DNA of 64,000 nt from Dehalococcoidia bacterium (GCA_022828105.1 JAJEJC010000010.1:1-64000); one strand, 5' to 3'. Positions 26,075-36,312 are shown, numbered from the stretch's first letter. The notes: generated by a model from the sequence alone, not told the origin. Translations and numbers: made by a program.

Positions 26075-27238
26075 TCAGACGGCCGCGGCGATCCTGCCGG
26101 TGGTGAAGCCCCGCGCCCAGGCGTCGGCGGCGTCGATTGCGTCGATGTCGGGATCGGCCGTATTGCGATGCGCATCCATGGCCTGGTTGACGTACTCCGC
26201 GATTTCCGTGAACCGAATCCGTCGTTCGAGGAACGCTTCGACGGCGACTTCGTCTGCCGCGGCCATCACGGCGGGATAGGTGCCGCCGGCTCGTCCCGCC
26301 TGCTGCGCCAGTTTGAGGCAGGGATAGCGGTCGAGGTCGGGCCGCGAGAAGTTGAGCGTGCCGACCGATGCCAGGTCCAACGGCTCGACCGTCGGCTGGA
26401 GCCGCTGCGGATAGGACAGCGCGAGCTGGATCGGCAGCTTCATGTCGGGATATCCGAGCTGTGCCTTGACCGAGCCGTCGCCGAACTCGACCAGCGAGTG
26501 GACGATTGACTCGGCATGCTGCACAATCTCGACCCGCTCGTAGGGCACATCGAAGAGCCACTTGGCCTCGATCGTCTCCATGCCCTTGTTCATCAATGTG
26601 GCGCTGTCAATCGTGATCTTGTCGCCCATGTTCCAGGTGGGGTGGTCGAGCGCCTGCTCCGGGCTGACATCGGCCAACTCGTGGGCGGGAAGATGACGCA
26701 ATGCGCCGCCCGAGGCGGTGAGCAGGATGCGGCGGATCTCGTGCCCGTCTTCACCCCACAGACATTGCCAGATGGCCGAATGTTCGGAGTCGACCGGGCG
26801 CAGTTGTCCGCCGCCGCGATCAACGGCATCGCGGACAAGCTGACCGGCCATCACCACGACCTCCTTGTTCGCCAGCGCGACGGCGCCTCCGCGCTCGAGC
26901 GAGGTCAGGGTCGGTTCGAGTCCCGCGCGTCCCGCCGTGCCCACCACGAGCACGTCGCCGTCCGGATCGGCGGCCATTTCATCCATCGAGAGCACGGACG
27001 CGCCGCTGTCGCGCGCGATCTGAGCGAGGCGCCTCTCATCGTCGGAGGCGGCCCAGAGGTACGTTGGCCGAAACTCGCCCGCTTGCGATTCGAGCGCGTC
27101 GAGATTGCGCCCAGCCGCGAGGCCGAGCAGGCGGAATCGTTCCGGCATCGCCCGCACTACGTCGAGCGTCTGGCGACCGATGCTGCCGGTTGAACCGAGC
27201 AGTACGAGATTCACGGGCGGTTGCGTCACGTTGTCCAT
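26075..27238 (-). CDS. dxr: 1-deoxy-D-xylulose 5-phosphate reductoisomerase
   Basis: 387 residues, normal length. Converts DXP to 2-C-methyl-D-erythritol 4-phosphate with NADPH, the second step of the MEP isoprenoid pathway. Seen: NADPH loop LLGSTGSIGRQTLDV, LANKEVVVMAG, the metal-binding PVDSEHSAIWQCL, TASGGALR, and the flexible-loop/active-site region HPTWNMGDKITIDSATLMNKG. The start overlaps the end of cdsA by 13 bases, implying coupling. Confidence 0.97.
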   Translation of the reverse strand: MDNVTQPPVNLVLLGSTGSIGRQTLDVVRAMPERFRLLGLAAGRNLDALESQAGEFRPTYLWAASDDERRLAQIARDSGASVLSMDEMAADPDGDVLVVGTAGRAGLEPTLTSLERGGAVALANKEVVVMAGQLVRDAVDRGGGQLRPVDSEHSAIWQCLWGEDGHEIRRILLTASGGALRHLPAHELADVSPEQALDHPTWNMGDKITIDSATLMNKGMETIEAKWLFDVPYERVEIVQHAESIVHSLVEFGDGSVKAQLGYPDMKLPIQLALSYPQRLQPTVEPLDLASVGTLNFSRPDLDRYPCLKLAQQAGRAGGTYPAVMAAADEVAVEAFLERRIRFTEIAEYVNQAMDAHRNTADPDIDAIDAADAWARGFTTGRIAAAV

Positions 27239-28065
27239 TGCACGAAGAAATATACGACGGGCAGCCCGAAGAGCAGGGAATCGAGTCGGTCGAGCACTCC
27301 GCCATGTCCGGGAATCAGGTTGGAGGAGTCTTTGACGTCCATTGCCCGCTTGAACAGCGACTCGACGAGGTCGCCCAACTGCGAGAGCACGGGCAGCACG
27401 ATCGCGAGCAGGACGAGCGGCCAGACTGCGACGTCGAGGCCGAAGATCTGATCGAGCGCGATGGTTGCCCCGAATCCGCCCAGCCAACCGAACAGTGCGC
27501 CCTCGACGGTCTTGTTCGGCGATACGGACGGCGCGAGCTGATGCCGCCCCAGCAGACGCCCGCCGGCATAGGCGGCCGCGTCCGTTGACATTACCGCCAA
27601 CATCGCCAGCAGCACCCATTCGATCCCTTGATCGAATCCCCGGACGAAGATGAACGCCGCTCCCGGCACGGCCAGATAGAGCACGCCGCCGATCATCGCC
27701 AGCCCGCCGCTCAAGACCTTGCGCAACTGCTGAGGATCGGGTGTCGACACCCGCGCGACAGCCGAGATCGTCGTCACACCAGCGATCGCCAGCGTGCCGA
27801 TGATCAGCGGAGTCACGACCGGCAGCTTGGGATGTACGGCGGCGGCAACGATTGCCGCAACCGTGGCATCGGCGACGATGAACAGGGCGCTGCGCGGCTT
27901 GACGCCGACGATCACGGCGATCTCGCCGAGGGCAATCGCGAGCGCCAGCGCGATCAGCGCGGCAAAGAGGTTGGGACCAATCAGGATCGCGCCGACGATG
28001 ATCGGCATGCCGACCGCGGCGCTGGCCAGCCGCAGTCCAAGCCCGCCGGCGACCAAGCCCCTCAT
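27226..28065 (-). CDS. cdsA: Phosphatidate cytidylyltransferase
   Basis: 279-residue membrane protein with about eight hydrophobic segments. Makes CDP-diacylglycerol from CTP and phosphatidate. The family signature is present near the C-terminus: SPNKTVEGALFGWLGG, then LSQLGDLVESLFKRAMDVKD and LIPGHGGVLDRLDS. Position between uppS and dxr is the conserved bacterial order. Two repeat copies separate it from uppS. Confidence 0.96.
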   Translation of the reverse strand: MRGLVAGGLGLRLASAAVGMPIIVGAILIGPNLFAALIALALAIALGEIAVIVGVKPRSALFIVADATVAAIVAAAVHPKLPVVTPLIIGTLAIAGVTTISAVARVSTPDPQQLRKVLSGGLAMIGGVLYLAVPGAAFIFVRGFDQGIEWVLLAMLAVMSTDAAAYAGGRLLGRHQLAPSVSPNKTVEGALFGWLGGFGATIALDQIFGLDVAVWPLVLLAIVLPVLSQLGDLVESLFKRAMDVKDSSNLIPGHGGVLDRLDSLLFGLPVVYFFVQWTT

Positions 28066-28080
28066 GCCTCACCACTCTCG

Positions 28081-28130
28081 CTCTTCCTCCGCGGAGCGGG
28101 GGGAGATGTCACGCAGTGACAGAGGGGGGC
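28081..28130 (+). repeat. Interspersed palindromic repeat, copy 4
   Basis: Copy with second hairpin GTCAC-GCA-GTGAC. It lies head-to-head with copy 5, fourteen bases away, between uppS and cdsA. Confidence 0.9.
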
Positions 28131-28144
28131 GGCTCGTGAGGAAC

Positions 28145-28192
28145 TCCCCCCTCTGCCTTCGGCATCTCCCCCCGCCAAGCGGGGGGAGAGAG
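28145..28192 (-). repeat. Interspersed palindromic repeat, copy 5 (inverted)
   Basis: Reverse-orientation copy with the common second hairpin GCC-GAA-GGC. With copy 4 it forms a large inverted pair that could fold into a long hairpin inside the uppS-cdsA transcript. Confidence 0.9.
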
Positions 28193-28212
28193 GCGTTTGG
28201 AGCCGACAGAAT

Positions 28213-29016
28213 CTACTGGCCATTGGCGGGTCGTCCGCCGAAGTTTCGGGTTCGCTGGGCGAATGCCGCCAGGGCTTCGTCGACATCTTGCTCGTCGAAA
28301 TCGGGCCAGTACGTGTCGGAGAAGAGGTATTCCGCGTAGGCCGCCTGCCAGAGCAGGAAGTTCGAGACCCGTTGATCGCCTCCGGTGCGGATGATCAGAT
28401 CGGGATCGGGCAGTTCGCTGGTGTACAGGTACCTGGAGAGCATCCGCTCGGAGATGTCGTCGGGGCTGACGCCGTCGGCTACGATCCGGCGCACCGCATC
28501 GACGAGTTCAGCGCGGGAGCCGTAGTTGAACGCCACACAGACGGTCATGCGATCGTTGTGACGGGTCAGCGCGATCGCCTCGTCGATCTTGCGCCGCAGC
28601 CGTGCGTCGAGGGCGTCGAGCCGACCGATGTAGCGCAGCTCGACGCCTGCTTCATGCAGCGGCCGCACCTCGCGATCAATCGTCGAGGACAGGATGCGCA
28701 TCAAACCGCGCACTTCGGGGCCGGGCCGCTTCCAATTCTCCGTGGAGAACGCGAACAGGGTCAGACAGCGGACGCCGCGCTCGGCAAACGCCTCGATTGC
28801 GGCGCGGATGTTCTCAGTGCCGGCGCGATGTCCGTCGGTGGGCCGCAGACCACGCTGCGCCGCCCAACGGCCGTTTCCGTCCATAATCACGGCGACGTGC
28901 CGGGGAATCGGCGCGGAGTCGCCCGGATGCGCGCCATTCGCCGACGTGTGTGACAGGTCATGCGGAATCGCAGGCAGGGCGGGCGCGGCAACGCTGGAGG
29001 CGAGAGGAGTGGACAC
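28213..29016 (-). CDS. uppS: Undecaprenyl diphosphate synthase (cis-prenyltransferase)
   Basis: 267 residues; the core starts at about residue 39 (HVAVIMDGNGRWA, with the catalytic Asp), followed by GHRAGTENIR, LTLFAFSTENWKRP, and ends with PDLIIRTGGDQRVSNFLLWQAAYAEYLFSDTYWPDF. The N-terminal 38 residues are low-complexity and an internal start is possible, but none is better placed. Makes the lipid carrier for cell-wall synthesis. It ends two bases before... the start lies three bases after the frr stop, so it is coupled to frr. Confidence 0.96.
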   Translation of the reverse strand: MSTPLASSVAAPALPAIPHDLSHTSANGAHPGDSAPIPRHVAVIMDGNGRWAAQRGLRPTDGHRAGTENIRAAIEAFAERGVRCLTLFAFSTENWKRPGPEVRGLMRILSSTIDREVRPLHEAGVELRYIGRLDALDARLRRKIDEAIALTRHNDRMTVCVAFNYGSRAELVDAVRRIVADGVSPDDISERMLSRYLYTSELPDPDLIIRTGGDQRVSNFLLWQAAYAEYLFSDTYWPDFDEQDVDEALAAFAQRTRNFGGRPANGQ

Positions 29017-29018
29017 AA

Positions 29019-29591
29019 CTAGACCTCGAGGAGCTCGCGCTCCTTCTGACTGCCCGCAGCGTCAACTTTAGCGATGAACTGGTTCGTCAGGGTGTCGAGT
29101 TGCGTTTCGGCGCGATGTTCCTCGTCCTGCGACAGATCGCCGTCGCGTTGCATGCCGCGCAGATCATCGTGGATGTGTCGGCGCACGTTGCGGATCGCCA
29201 CGCGAGCGGTTTCGGTTTTCTGGTGCACGACCTTGACCAGGTCGCGCCGTCGTTCTTCGGTCAGCTCTGGCAGGGCGAGTCGGATCAGGATGCCGTCCGA
29301 TTGCGGGTTGATGCCGATGTCCGACGTCTGAATCGCCTTGGTGATCGGGTCGAATGCGTTCTTGTCCCATGGCTGGATCGCGATCAACCGGGCTTCCGGC
29401 GTCGAGATGGTCGCCAACTGATTGAGCGCCATCGTGGTGCCGTAGTAGTCGACCCGAAGCTGGTCGACCAGCGAGGTGTGCGCGCGTCCGGTGCGGACCG
29501 CCATCAGGTCTCGTTCCAGCGCGCTGACCGCGCCCTCCATTCGCGAGTTGGCGTCGTCGAAGGCAAGGTCGAGTAGCTCGTTCTCCGGCAT
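29019..29591 (-). CDS. frr: Ribosome recycling factor
   Basis: 190 residues, standard length. Splits post-termination ribosomes with EF-G. Seen: MAVRTGRAHTSLVDQLRVDYYG, ISTPEARLIAIQPWD, INPQSDGILIRLALPELTEERRRDLVK-like motifs, all diagnostic. Located between pyrH (37 bases) and uppS. Confidence 0.98.
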   Translation of the reverse strand: MPENELLDLAFDDANSRMEGAVSALERDLMAVRTGRAHTSLVDQLRVDYYGTTMALNQLATISTPEARLIAIQPWDKNAFDPITKAIQTSDIGINPQSDGILIRLALPELTEERRRDLVKVVHQKTETARVAIRNVRRHIHDDLRGMQRDGDLSQDEEHRAETQLDTLTNQFIAKVDAAGSQKERELLEV

Positions 29592-29628
29592 CTTGCGCTC
29601 CCGTCGCTCGCTGGCGACCGGCGCGGCG

Positions 29629-30375
29629 TTAGCCGGCCAGACGCGTATCCCCGTGATCGACGCGTGTGCCCTCGCGTACCAGGTCGGGACCGTCGATCAC
29701 CGTCTTCACGATAGCGTCAGCCGCCTCGATGTTGAACACGACGATCGGCAGCGAGTGCTCTTCACAGAGTGCCAGCGCCGAGGCGTCCATCAGTACGCCA
29801 AGATTCTGCTGGAGCGCGTCGCGATAGTTGAGCTGCGCATAGCGGGCGGCCGTTGCATCGACGGCCGGGTCGGCCGTGTACACGCCGTCGGTGCCATGCT
29901 TGCCCATTAGGAGCTGGTCGGCGTCAAGCTCGATACCGCGCAGTGCGGCGGCCGTGTCGGTCGTCACGTAGGGATTTCCGGTCCCGCCCACGCAGAGCAC
30001 AATCCGGCCCTTCTCCAGGTGGCGGATGGCGCGGCGCCGGATGAAGATCTCGGAGACCTGTCGCACTTGCAGCGCCGACATGGTCCGCACTTCGCCGCCC
30101 GCCGCCTCGATCGCGTCCTGCAGCGCGAGGCCGTTGATCACCGTGGCGAGCATGCCGGCATAGTGCGCGGTTGCCTCGCTCATCCCGAGTTCGGCCGCGA
30201 GCCGTCCGCGGAAGAGATTGCCGCCGCCCACCACCACGCCCATCTCGACGCCGCGTCTACGGCATTCGACAATCTGCCGCGCAATCTCGTTGAGCGCGCT
30301 CGGGTCGATGCCTGAGTCGCGCTGTCCCTGCAGCGATTCTCCGGAGACCTTGAGGACGACTCGGGGAGACGCCAA
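29629..30375 (-). CDS. pyrH: UMP kinase
   Basis: 248 residues. Phosphorylates UMP to UDP. Motifs: VVLKVSGESLQG, VVVGGGNLFRG, MLATVINGLALQDAIE, GGTGNPYVTTDTAAALRGIEL and MGKHGTDGVYTADP. The start appears to be TTG, one base after the tsf stop codon; the preceding GGGCGAG can serve as RBS. No ATG or GTG is better placed without losing the first strand. Confidence 0.97.
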   Translation of the reverse strand: MASPRVVLKVSGESLQGQRDSGIDPSALNEIARQIVECRRRGVEMGVVVGGGNLFRGRLAAELGMSEATAHYAGMLATVINGLALQDAIEAAGGEVRTMSALQVRQVSEIFIRRRAIRHLEKGRIVLCVGGTGNPYVTTDTAAALRGIELDADQLLMGKHGTDGVYTADPAVDATAARYAQLNYRDALQQNLGVLMDASALALCEEHSLPIVVFNIEAADAIVKTVIDGPDLVREGTRVDHGDTRLAG

Positions 30376-30376
30376 C

Positions 30377-30871
30377 CTACTCGCCCACTTCGAACCGGAC
30401 GAAGCGAGCGACTTCGACCTTCTCTCCGATTGACGCGATCACGTCGTTGATCCGGTCGTTGATCGTCTGCGACCCGTCGCGGATGAATTCCTGGTCAAGC
30501 AGCGCAATCGCGCCCTCGTCAGCGTCCGCGGGGATGTCCTCGGCGCGGACCGCGGCGGGATTCATCGACGCGACCTGCAGCGCGATGTCGTGCGCCAGGT
30601 CCTGGAACTGGTCAGTCTTGGCGACGAAGTCCGTCTCACAGCGCAGATCGACGAGCACGCCGATGCGGTCTCCGTGAACGTAACTGTGGATGACGCCCTG
30701 GCCAGCGGCGCGGTCGGCGCGCTTCGCGGCGGTGGCGATGCCTTTCTCGCGCAGCGCGAGTCGGGCCTGCTCCATGTCGCCGTTTGCGTCGGTCAGCGCC
30801 TGGCGGCAGTCCATCACCCCGGCGCCGGTCTCGGCGCGCAGCTCCTTGATCTGGTCAATCGTTACGGGCAC
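30377..30871 (-). CDS. tsf: Elongation factor Ts (short form)
   Basis: 164 residues from a GTG start with RBS GAGGAG. Nucleotide-exchange factor for EF-Tu. The N-terminal UBA-like domain (IDQIKELRAETGAGVMDCRQAL) and core with CETDFVAKTDQFQ are present; one of the two dimerisation subdomains of long EF-Ts is missing, as in the short forms of Thermus and several other phyla. A longer upstream frame exists but is not conserved in pattern. Confidence 0.96.
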   Translation of the reverse strand: MPVTIDQIKELRAETGAGVMDCRQALTDANGDMEQARLALREKGIATAAKRADRAAGQGVIHSYVHGDRIGVLVDLRCETDFVAKTDQFQDLAHDIALQVASMNPAAVRAEDIPADADEGAIALLDQEFIRDGSQTINDRINDVIASIGEKVEVARFVRFEVGE

Positions 30872-30932
30872 GTTGGTTGCTCCTCTGGACAATGGTTGGG
30901 CAGCGGATGATCCGTCGAGCGGCGCAAAGCGG

Positions 30933-31688
<756 letters not shown>

Positions 31689-31755
31689 CCGGCTCCTCAG
31701 ATGCTTCTCGCGTCAAGTCACGTGCAGTCCGTCCCCTGGAGGGGCGATGGAATCG

Positions 31756-31761
31756 AGTATA
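31756..31761 (-). promoter_or_regulatory. Possible -10 element upstream of rpsB
   Basis: On the minus strand a TATACT hexamer lies about 70 bases before the rpsB ATG, in a place suitable for the promoter of the long housekeeping operon. No convincing -35 hexamer sits at the standard distance, so this is tentative. Confidence 0.3.
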
Positions 31762-31845
31762 CGCATGTGTCGCGCGTAAGCGCATCGAGCGCGGCTTCGT
31801 GATAGCTTGCGCAGTGTTGTCCCATGTTCTTTGCGGAGGAAGTTC

Positions 31846-32163
31846 GTGCCCCGCTACGTGTACGAGTGTTTCGAGTGCGGTCACACGGTCGAGAAGCTTG
31901 AGGGCTGGAGCGCTCCCGCGCAGCAACCCTGCACCGAGTGCGACCAAACGCTGCAGCGCATCCCCAGCCCGCCGGCGATCGTCTTCAAGGGTTCCGGCTG
32001 GTACTCGACTGACAGCAAGAAGAGCAACTGGAAGTCGCGCCGCGACGAAGACCGCGACGGCGGTCCCGACGGCGCCGACGAGGCAGGCTCGGATCGCGAG
32101 GCCGCGTCCGATGACGGCGCCGGCTCCTCCGAGCGCGAACCCTCGACCGCGGCAACCGACTGA
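31846..32163 (+). CDS. FmdB-family zinc-ribbon protein
   Basis: 105 residues, GTG start with RBS GCGGAGGA. Begins PRYVYECFECGHTVEKL, with two Cys pairs (CFEC and CTEC) typical of the FmdB regulatory zinc ribbon, then IVFKGSGWYSTD, the conserved end of that domain. The remaining 45 residues are Asp/Glu/Ser/Arg-rich and disordered. Role of the family is unclear. It is divergent from rpsB and lies 33 bases before dtd, so they may be co-transcribed. Confidence 0.9.
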   Translation: MPRYVYECFECGHTVEKLEGWSAPAQQPCTECDQTLQRIPSPPAIVFKGSGWYSTDSKKSNWKSRRDEDRDGGPDGADEAGSDREAASDDGAGSSEREPSTAATD

Positions 32164-32196
32164 CTTCGCCCGCATCGCAGCCCGAACTGACCCGCG

Positions 32197-32661
32197 ATGA
32201 GAGTCGTCCTGCAACGCGTCAGCCGCGCGTCGGTGATAGTTGACGACCGAGTGGTCGGCGCGATCAACGACGGGCTGCTGATTCTCGTTGGCGTCGCCGC
32301 CGGAGACGGCGAAACGCAGGCGCAGGCGCTCGCGTCCAAGGTCGCCGGCCTGCGCATCTTTGCCGATTCCGAGGGCCGCATCAATGAGAGCCTGCGCGAC
32401 ATCGGAGGGTCGGCCCTGGTGGTCAGTCAGTTCACGCTGCACGCAGAGGTGCGCAAGGGACGACGCCCCAGCTTCACTGCAGCCGGCAGACCGGAAGTAG
32501 CCGAGCCGCTGGTCGACCACTTCGCGCAGTCGCTGCGTTCCCATGGAGTTCCGGTCGAGACGGGCGAGTTCGGAGCGCTGATGTCGGTGGAGCTGGTCAA
32601 CGAGGGACCGTTCACGATAGTGATCGACTCAGCCGACCTGGAGCGCTCGCGTCGCGGCTAG
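32197..32661 (+). CDS. dtd: D-aminoacyl-tRNA deacylase
   Basis: 154 residues. Removes D-amino acids (and Gly) mischarged on tRNA. Diagnostic segments: [49 protein letters not shown] (active-site SQxT) and the cross-subunit [20 protein letters not shown], close to the Gly-cisPro-type motif region. Typical length. Confidence 0.97.
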   Translation: MRVVLQRVSRASVIVDDRVVGAINDGLLILVGVAAGDGETQAQALASKVAGLRIFADSEGRINESLRDIGGSALVVSQFTLHAEVRKGRRPSFTAAGRPEVAEPLVDHFAQSLRSHGVPVETGEFGALMSVELVNEGPFTIVIDSADLERSRRG

Positions 32662-32694
32662 TGGTTGGTTCGCCTGCGCCCAATCCGCGACCGG

Positions 32695-33558
32695 TCAGTC
32701 CACGACGATGTCGAGCGCGATGTCCAGCGACGGAGCCGAATGCGTCAACGACCCCAGCGAGATGAAATCCACGCCCGCTCTGGCGATCTCGGGAATCTGC
32801 TCAATCGTGATGCCGCCGCTGGCCTCGGTGCGGGCGTTGTAGACGCGCGCGACCTCTACGGCGGGGGGCAGGTCTTCGAGCGCGAAGTTGTCCAGCAACA
32901 GTGCGCCGGCGCCCGCGTCGAGCGCTTCGCGCGCCTCTTCGAGGTTGGTCACTTCGACTTCAACCCCGGTCGCAGGTCCGACATTGGCAATCGCGGCGCG
33001 GACGGCGTCGCCGAGGCTGCCTCCGGCGAGCTTGACGGCGGCAATGTGGTTGTCCTTGATCAGCACGCCACCGGCCAGGGAATCGCGATGGTTGAGTCCA
33101 CCGCCGCAGCGGACGGCGTAGCGCTCGACCGGCCTGAGTCCAGGCGTGGTCTTGCGGGTGTCTAGAATCCTCGTGCGCGAGCCGGCCGCTGCGACCGCGC
33201 GGGCCGCGAGCGTTGCCGTGCCGCTGAGACGCTGCAGCCAGTTGAGCGCGGTGCGCTCGGCCCGCAGCAGCGGATCAAGTTGCCCGCCGACGTCGGCAAT
33301 CGGCTGGCCCGCCGAAACCGGATCGCCGTCGCTGACCTGGGGCAGAAAGCGCACGTCCGGATCCAGCGCGGCAAAGGCGGCGAGGGCGAAATCAAGCCCG
33401 CAGATCACGCCTTCGGCGCGCGCCGTCAGTTGCGCGTTGCCCTGCCGCCAGTCAATCCACTTGCTCAGTGAGCCCGTGGTCAGGTCAAGGTCGGCGCGAT
33501 CCTCGGCCAGGGATGTGTCAACGAGACGCTGGACGACGTTGAGATCGAGTGCGGTCAT
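32695..33558 (-). CDS. nadC: Nicotinate-nucleotide pyrophosphorylase (carboxylating)
   Basis: 287 residues. Converts quinolinate and PRPP to nicotinate mononucleotide, the third step of the aspartate route to NAD. Seen: EDRADLDLTTGS, AERTALNWLQRLSGTATLAA, ILDTRKTTPGLRP, AVRCGGGLNHRDSL and IKDNHIA, with phosphate-binding FISLGSLTHSAPSLDI. Its ATG overlaps the nadB stop (ATGA). Confidence 0.98.
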   Translation of the reverse strand: MTALDLNVVQRLVDTSLAEDRADLDLTTGSLSKWIDWRQGNAQLTARAEGVICGLDFALAAFAALDPDVRFLPQVSDGDPVSAGQPIADVGGQLDPLLRAERTALNWLQRLSGTATLAARAVAAAGSRTRILDTRKTTPGLRPVERYAVRCGGGLNHRDSLAGGVLIKDNHIAAVKLAGGSLGDAVRAAIANVGPATGVEVEVTNLEEAREALDAGAGALLLDNFALEDLPPAVEVARVYNARTEASGGITIEQIPEIARAGVDFISLGSLTHSAPSLDIALDIVVD

Positions 33559-35051
33559 TCTCGCGCCAACTGCCAGAGGCTGTGCCGATGCCAGGTTGGG
33601 TCTTCGCCGGGATGGTCGAGGCGCAGGTGCCCCCCGCGCGACTCGGTGCGTTGCAGGGCAGCCTCGGCGATCAACCGCGCCGTCAACGTCGCCAGCGGCA
33701 GCGATGGGTCCACCTGCGTCGGCGGTTCGGCCGACCATTCGCTAAATCGATCAAGCGCGTTCTGCAGTCCAGCTTCGTTTCGAGTAATCCCGACCAGATC
33801 GTTCATCGTCGCTTGCAGGCGTTCAAGCGACGGCGCGCAGCCTTCGAGTCGCCAGTGGAGTGTGCGCATCTCGCCGCTCGGCGCTCGGGCCGGGCCCGGC
33901 TCCCGACGAATCGCGTCGATCGCCCGCGAAGAGAAGACTGCCGCCTCGAGCAATGAGTTGGATGCCACGCGGTTCGCCCCGTGCGCGCCGGTTGAGGCGC
34001 ACTCGCCAGCCGCATACAGGCCCGGCACCGTCGTCCGGCCTGCAACGTCCGTGTACACGCCGCCCATGTGATAGTGCGCCGCTGGCGCGACCGAGATCGG
34101 TCCGGCGGTGATGTCGTGTCCGCGATTCAGCGCGCCGCGATAGACGCCGGGGAACCGCTCGCGCAAGAAATCGGCGTCGAGATGCGAGATGTCGAGCATC
34201 ACGTGATCGGCGTCGTCGCGGTGCATCGTCTCGGTGATCGCGCGCGCGACCACGGATCGCGGCGCCAGTTCCGCGTCGGGATGAACCTGGATCATGAATC
34301 GCTCGCCTGCAGCATTCCGCAACACCGCGCCCTCGCCGCGCAACGCCTCGGAGATCAGAAAAGCGCTGTTTGCGCCCAGCAGCGCGGTCGGATGGAACTG
34401 CACGAACTCGGGGTCGCGCACGACCGCGCCGGCTCGGAACGCGAGCGCGATTCCGTCGCCGGTGGCGTTGGCAGGATTGGTCGTTGTGCGATACAGCGCG
34501 CCCGCGCCGCCGGTGGCCAACAACACGGCGTCGGCGAGCAGCGTCTCACGCCCGTCCGTGACAACGCCGACGCAACGTCCCGCCTCAACGATCAGCTCAC
34601 TGACCGTCACATGGGTGCGGACATCGACATCACACTCGGCCAGTCGAGCCACCAAGGCCGACTGGATGTGCACGCCCGTCCGGTCGCCGCCGGCGTGCAG
34701 GACGCGAGGAATGGTGTGTGCGCCCTCGGTCGCCAGCGCCAGAGCTCCGTCCGCCTTGCGGTCGAATTCCACTCCGAGCTGGAGCAGCCGTTCGATCGCC
34801 TCGGGACCGTCGCCGGTGAGCGCGTGCACTGCGTCCGGATCGCACAGCCCGGCGCCGGCGCGGATGGTGTCTTCGGCGTGCCGGCGCGGATCGTCCAGCG
34901 CCGCGACGGCTGCGGCGATCCCGCCTTGCGCCCGCTGCGTGTTGGTCTGCTCAAGCGGACCCTTGCTCAGCAGCGTGACGTCGGCGAATTCCGACGCCAG
35001 CAGGGCGGCATTGATGCCGGCCAGTCCGCTGCCGATGACGAGGATGCGCAT
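33555..35051 (-). CDS. nadB: L-aspartate oxidase
   Basis: 498 residues, FAD-dependent. Oxidises L-aspartate to iminoaspartate for NadA. N-terminal FAD-binding VIGSGLAGINAALLA, TQRAQGGIAAAV, FVQFHPTAL, MLDISHLDADFLRERFPGVY, AAHYHMGGVYTD and the C-terminal GLYAAGECASTGAHGANRVASNSLLEAAVF are all characteristic. The start at MRILVIGS matches the family; the nadA stop lies 25 bases upstream. Confidence 0.98.
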   Translation of the reverse strand: MRILVIGSGLAGINAALLASEFADVTLLSKGPLEQTNTQRAQGGIAAAVAALDDPRRHAEDTIRAGAGLCDPDAVHALTGDGPEAIERLLQLGVEFDRKADGALALATEGAHTIPRVLHAGGDRTGVHIQSALVARLAECDVDVRTHVTVSELIVEAGRCVGVVTDGRETLLADAVLLATGGAGALYRTTTNPANATGDGIALAFRAGAVVRDPEFVQFHPTALLGANSAFLISEALRGEGAVLRNAAGERFMIQVHPDAELAPRSVVARAITETMHRDDADHVMLDISHLDADFLRERFPGVYRGALNRGHDITAGPISVAPAAHYHMGGVYTDVAGRTTVPGLYAAGECASTGAHGANRVASNSLLEAAVFSSRAIDAIRREPGPARAPSGEMRTLHWRLEGCAPSLERLQATMNDLVGITRNEAGLQNALDRFSEWSAEPPTQVDPSLPLATLTARLIAEAALQRTESRGGHLRLDHPGEDPTWHRHSLWQLARE

Positions 35052-35076
35052 GATTGCTGGTCGTTGCCGCGCTTGC

Positions 35077-36294
35077 CTAGGTGATCGCCAGCATTCGGTC
35101 GAGCGCGACGCGGGCCCACCTGCGGGTGTCGTCGTCGACGGTGATCGGGTTGACCACTCGTCCCGCAACCAGCGACTCCGTCACCCAGGCCAGGTAGGCC
35201 GGGTGAATGCGGTACATAGTCGCGCAGGGGCAGACCACCGGATCGAGGCAGAAGGCGGTCTTGCCTTCCGACGCAACCTCTTCGTTGAGCCGGTGCACGA
35301 GATTAATCTCCGTGCCAACTGCGTACACCCCCGGCGGGCCGTTGCGCACGTAGTTGATGATGAACTCGGTCGAGCCGTCGGCGTCGGCGGCGTCGACGAC
35401 CTGTTGCGTGCACTCGGGGTGGACCACGACGCGCACGCCGGGATGCTCCTCACGGGCGCGCTCGATCTGATCGACGCGGAAGCGGATGTGAACCGAGCAG
35501 TGGCCTTGCCAGAGCAGGATCTTGCTCTCGCGGATGCGATCCTCGCTGAGCCCGCCGTTGACCTTGCGCGGGCTCCAGACGGCGGTCTGCGCCCGTGGGT
35601 CGATGCCGAGCCGCTTGCCCGTGTTGCGTCCCAGGTGTTGATCGGGGAAAAACAGGACCTGATCGCCCTGTTCGAAGGCCCACTCCAGCACCGCCATTGC
35701 GTTCGACGAGGTGCAGACCGCGCCGCCGTTCTTGCCTACGAACGCCTTCAACGAAGCGGCGGAGTTCATGTAGGTGATTGGGATCACGCGGTCGGTGTCG
35801 ACTACCTCGCCCAGGTCGTCCCAGGCGTCGTAGACATCTTCCGGCTGAGCCATGTCGGCCATCGAACATCCGGCCGCCAGATTGGGCAGGATCACGGTCT
35901 GCTCGGGCGAGGTCAGGATGTCGGCGCTCTCGGCCATGAAGTGGACGCCGCAGAAGACGATGTAGTCGGCCTCGGCGTTCTCGGCCGCCTGCTGCGCCAG
36001 CTTGAACGAGTCGCCGCGGAAGTCGGCGAATTCGATGATGTCGTCGCGCTGGTAGTGGTGCCCGAGGATCAGCAGCCGTTCGCCGAGCCTTGCCCGCGCG
36101 GCGCGGATGCGCTCGCGCAGTTCGTCGCCGGAGAGTTGCAAGTACTGATCGGGAATCTCCGGCTGCCAGTTGGGCAGGTGCGGCTCCGACACGAGGGGGA
36201 TGGTCGCAATGTCGGTCTCGCAGGCTTCGTCGGGAAGGTCCGGCGGCAGCGTGTCCGGTACATAGCTTGTCTCGACGACGACGGCTTCACTCAT
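35077..36294 (-). CDS. nadA: Quinolinate synthase
   Basis: 405 residues, 4Fe-4S enzyme condensing iminoaspartate with DHAP. Seen: LILGHHYQRDDIIEFADFRGDSFKLA-type N-terminus, IVFCGVHFMAESADIL (first cluster Cys), AGCSMADMA, ITYMNSAASLKAF, CTSSNA, VHPECTQQVVDAAD and the third Cys region LDPVVCPCATMYRI. An ATG at 36312 is an alternative start, but the chosen one lies just downstream of the NrtR-like operator, leaving the operator outside the coding region. Confidence 0.97.
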   Translation of the reverse strand: MSEAVVVETSYVPDTLPPDLPDEACETDIATIPLVSEPHLPNWQPEIPDQYLQLSGDELRERIRAARARLGERLLILGHHYQRDDIIEFADFRGDSFKLAQQAAENAEADYIVFCGVHFMAESADILTSPEQTVILPNLAAGCSMADMAQPEDVYDAWDDLGEVVDTDRVIPITYMNSAASLKAFVGKNGGAVCTSSNAMAVLEWAFEQGDQVLFFPDQHLGRNTGKRLGIDPRAQTAVWSPRKVNGGLSEDRIRESKILLWQGHCSVHIRFRVDQIERAREEHPGVRVVVHPECTQQVVDAADADGSTEFIINYVRNGPPGVYAVGTEINLVHRLNEEVASEGKTAFCLDPVVCPCATMYRIHPAYLAWVTESLVAGRVVNPITVDDDTRRWARVALDRMLAIT

Positions 36295-36312
36295 AATCGT
36301 CAAACCCATCAC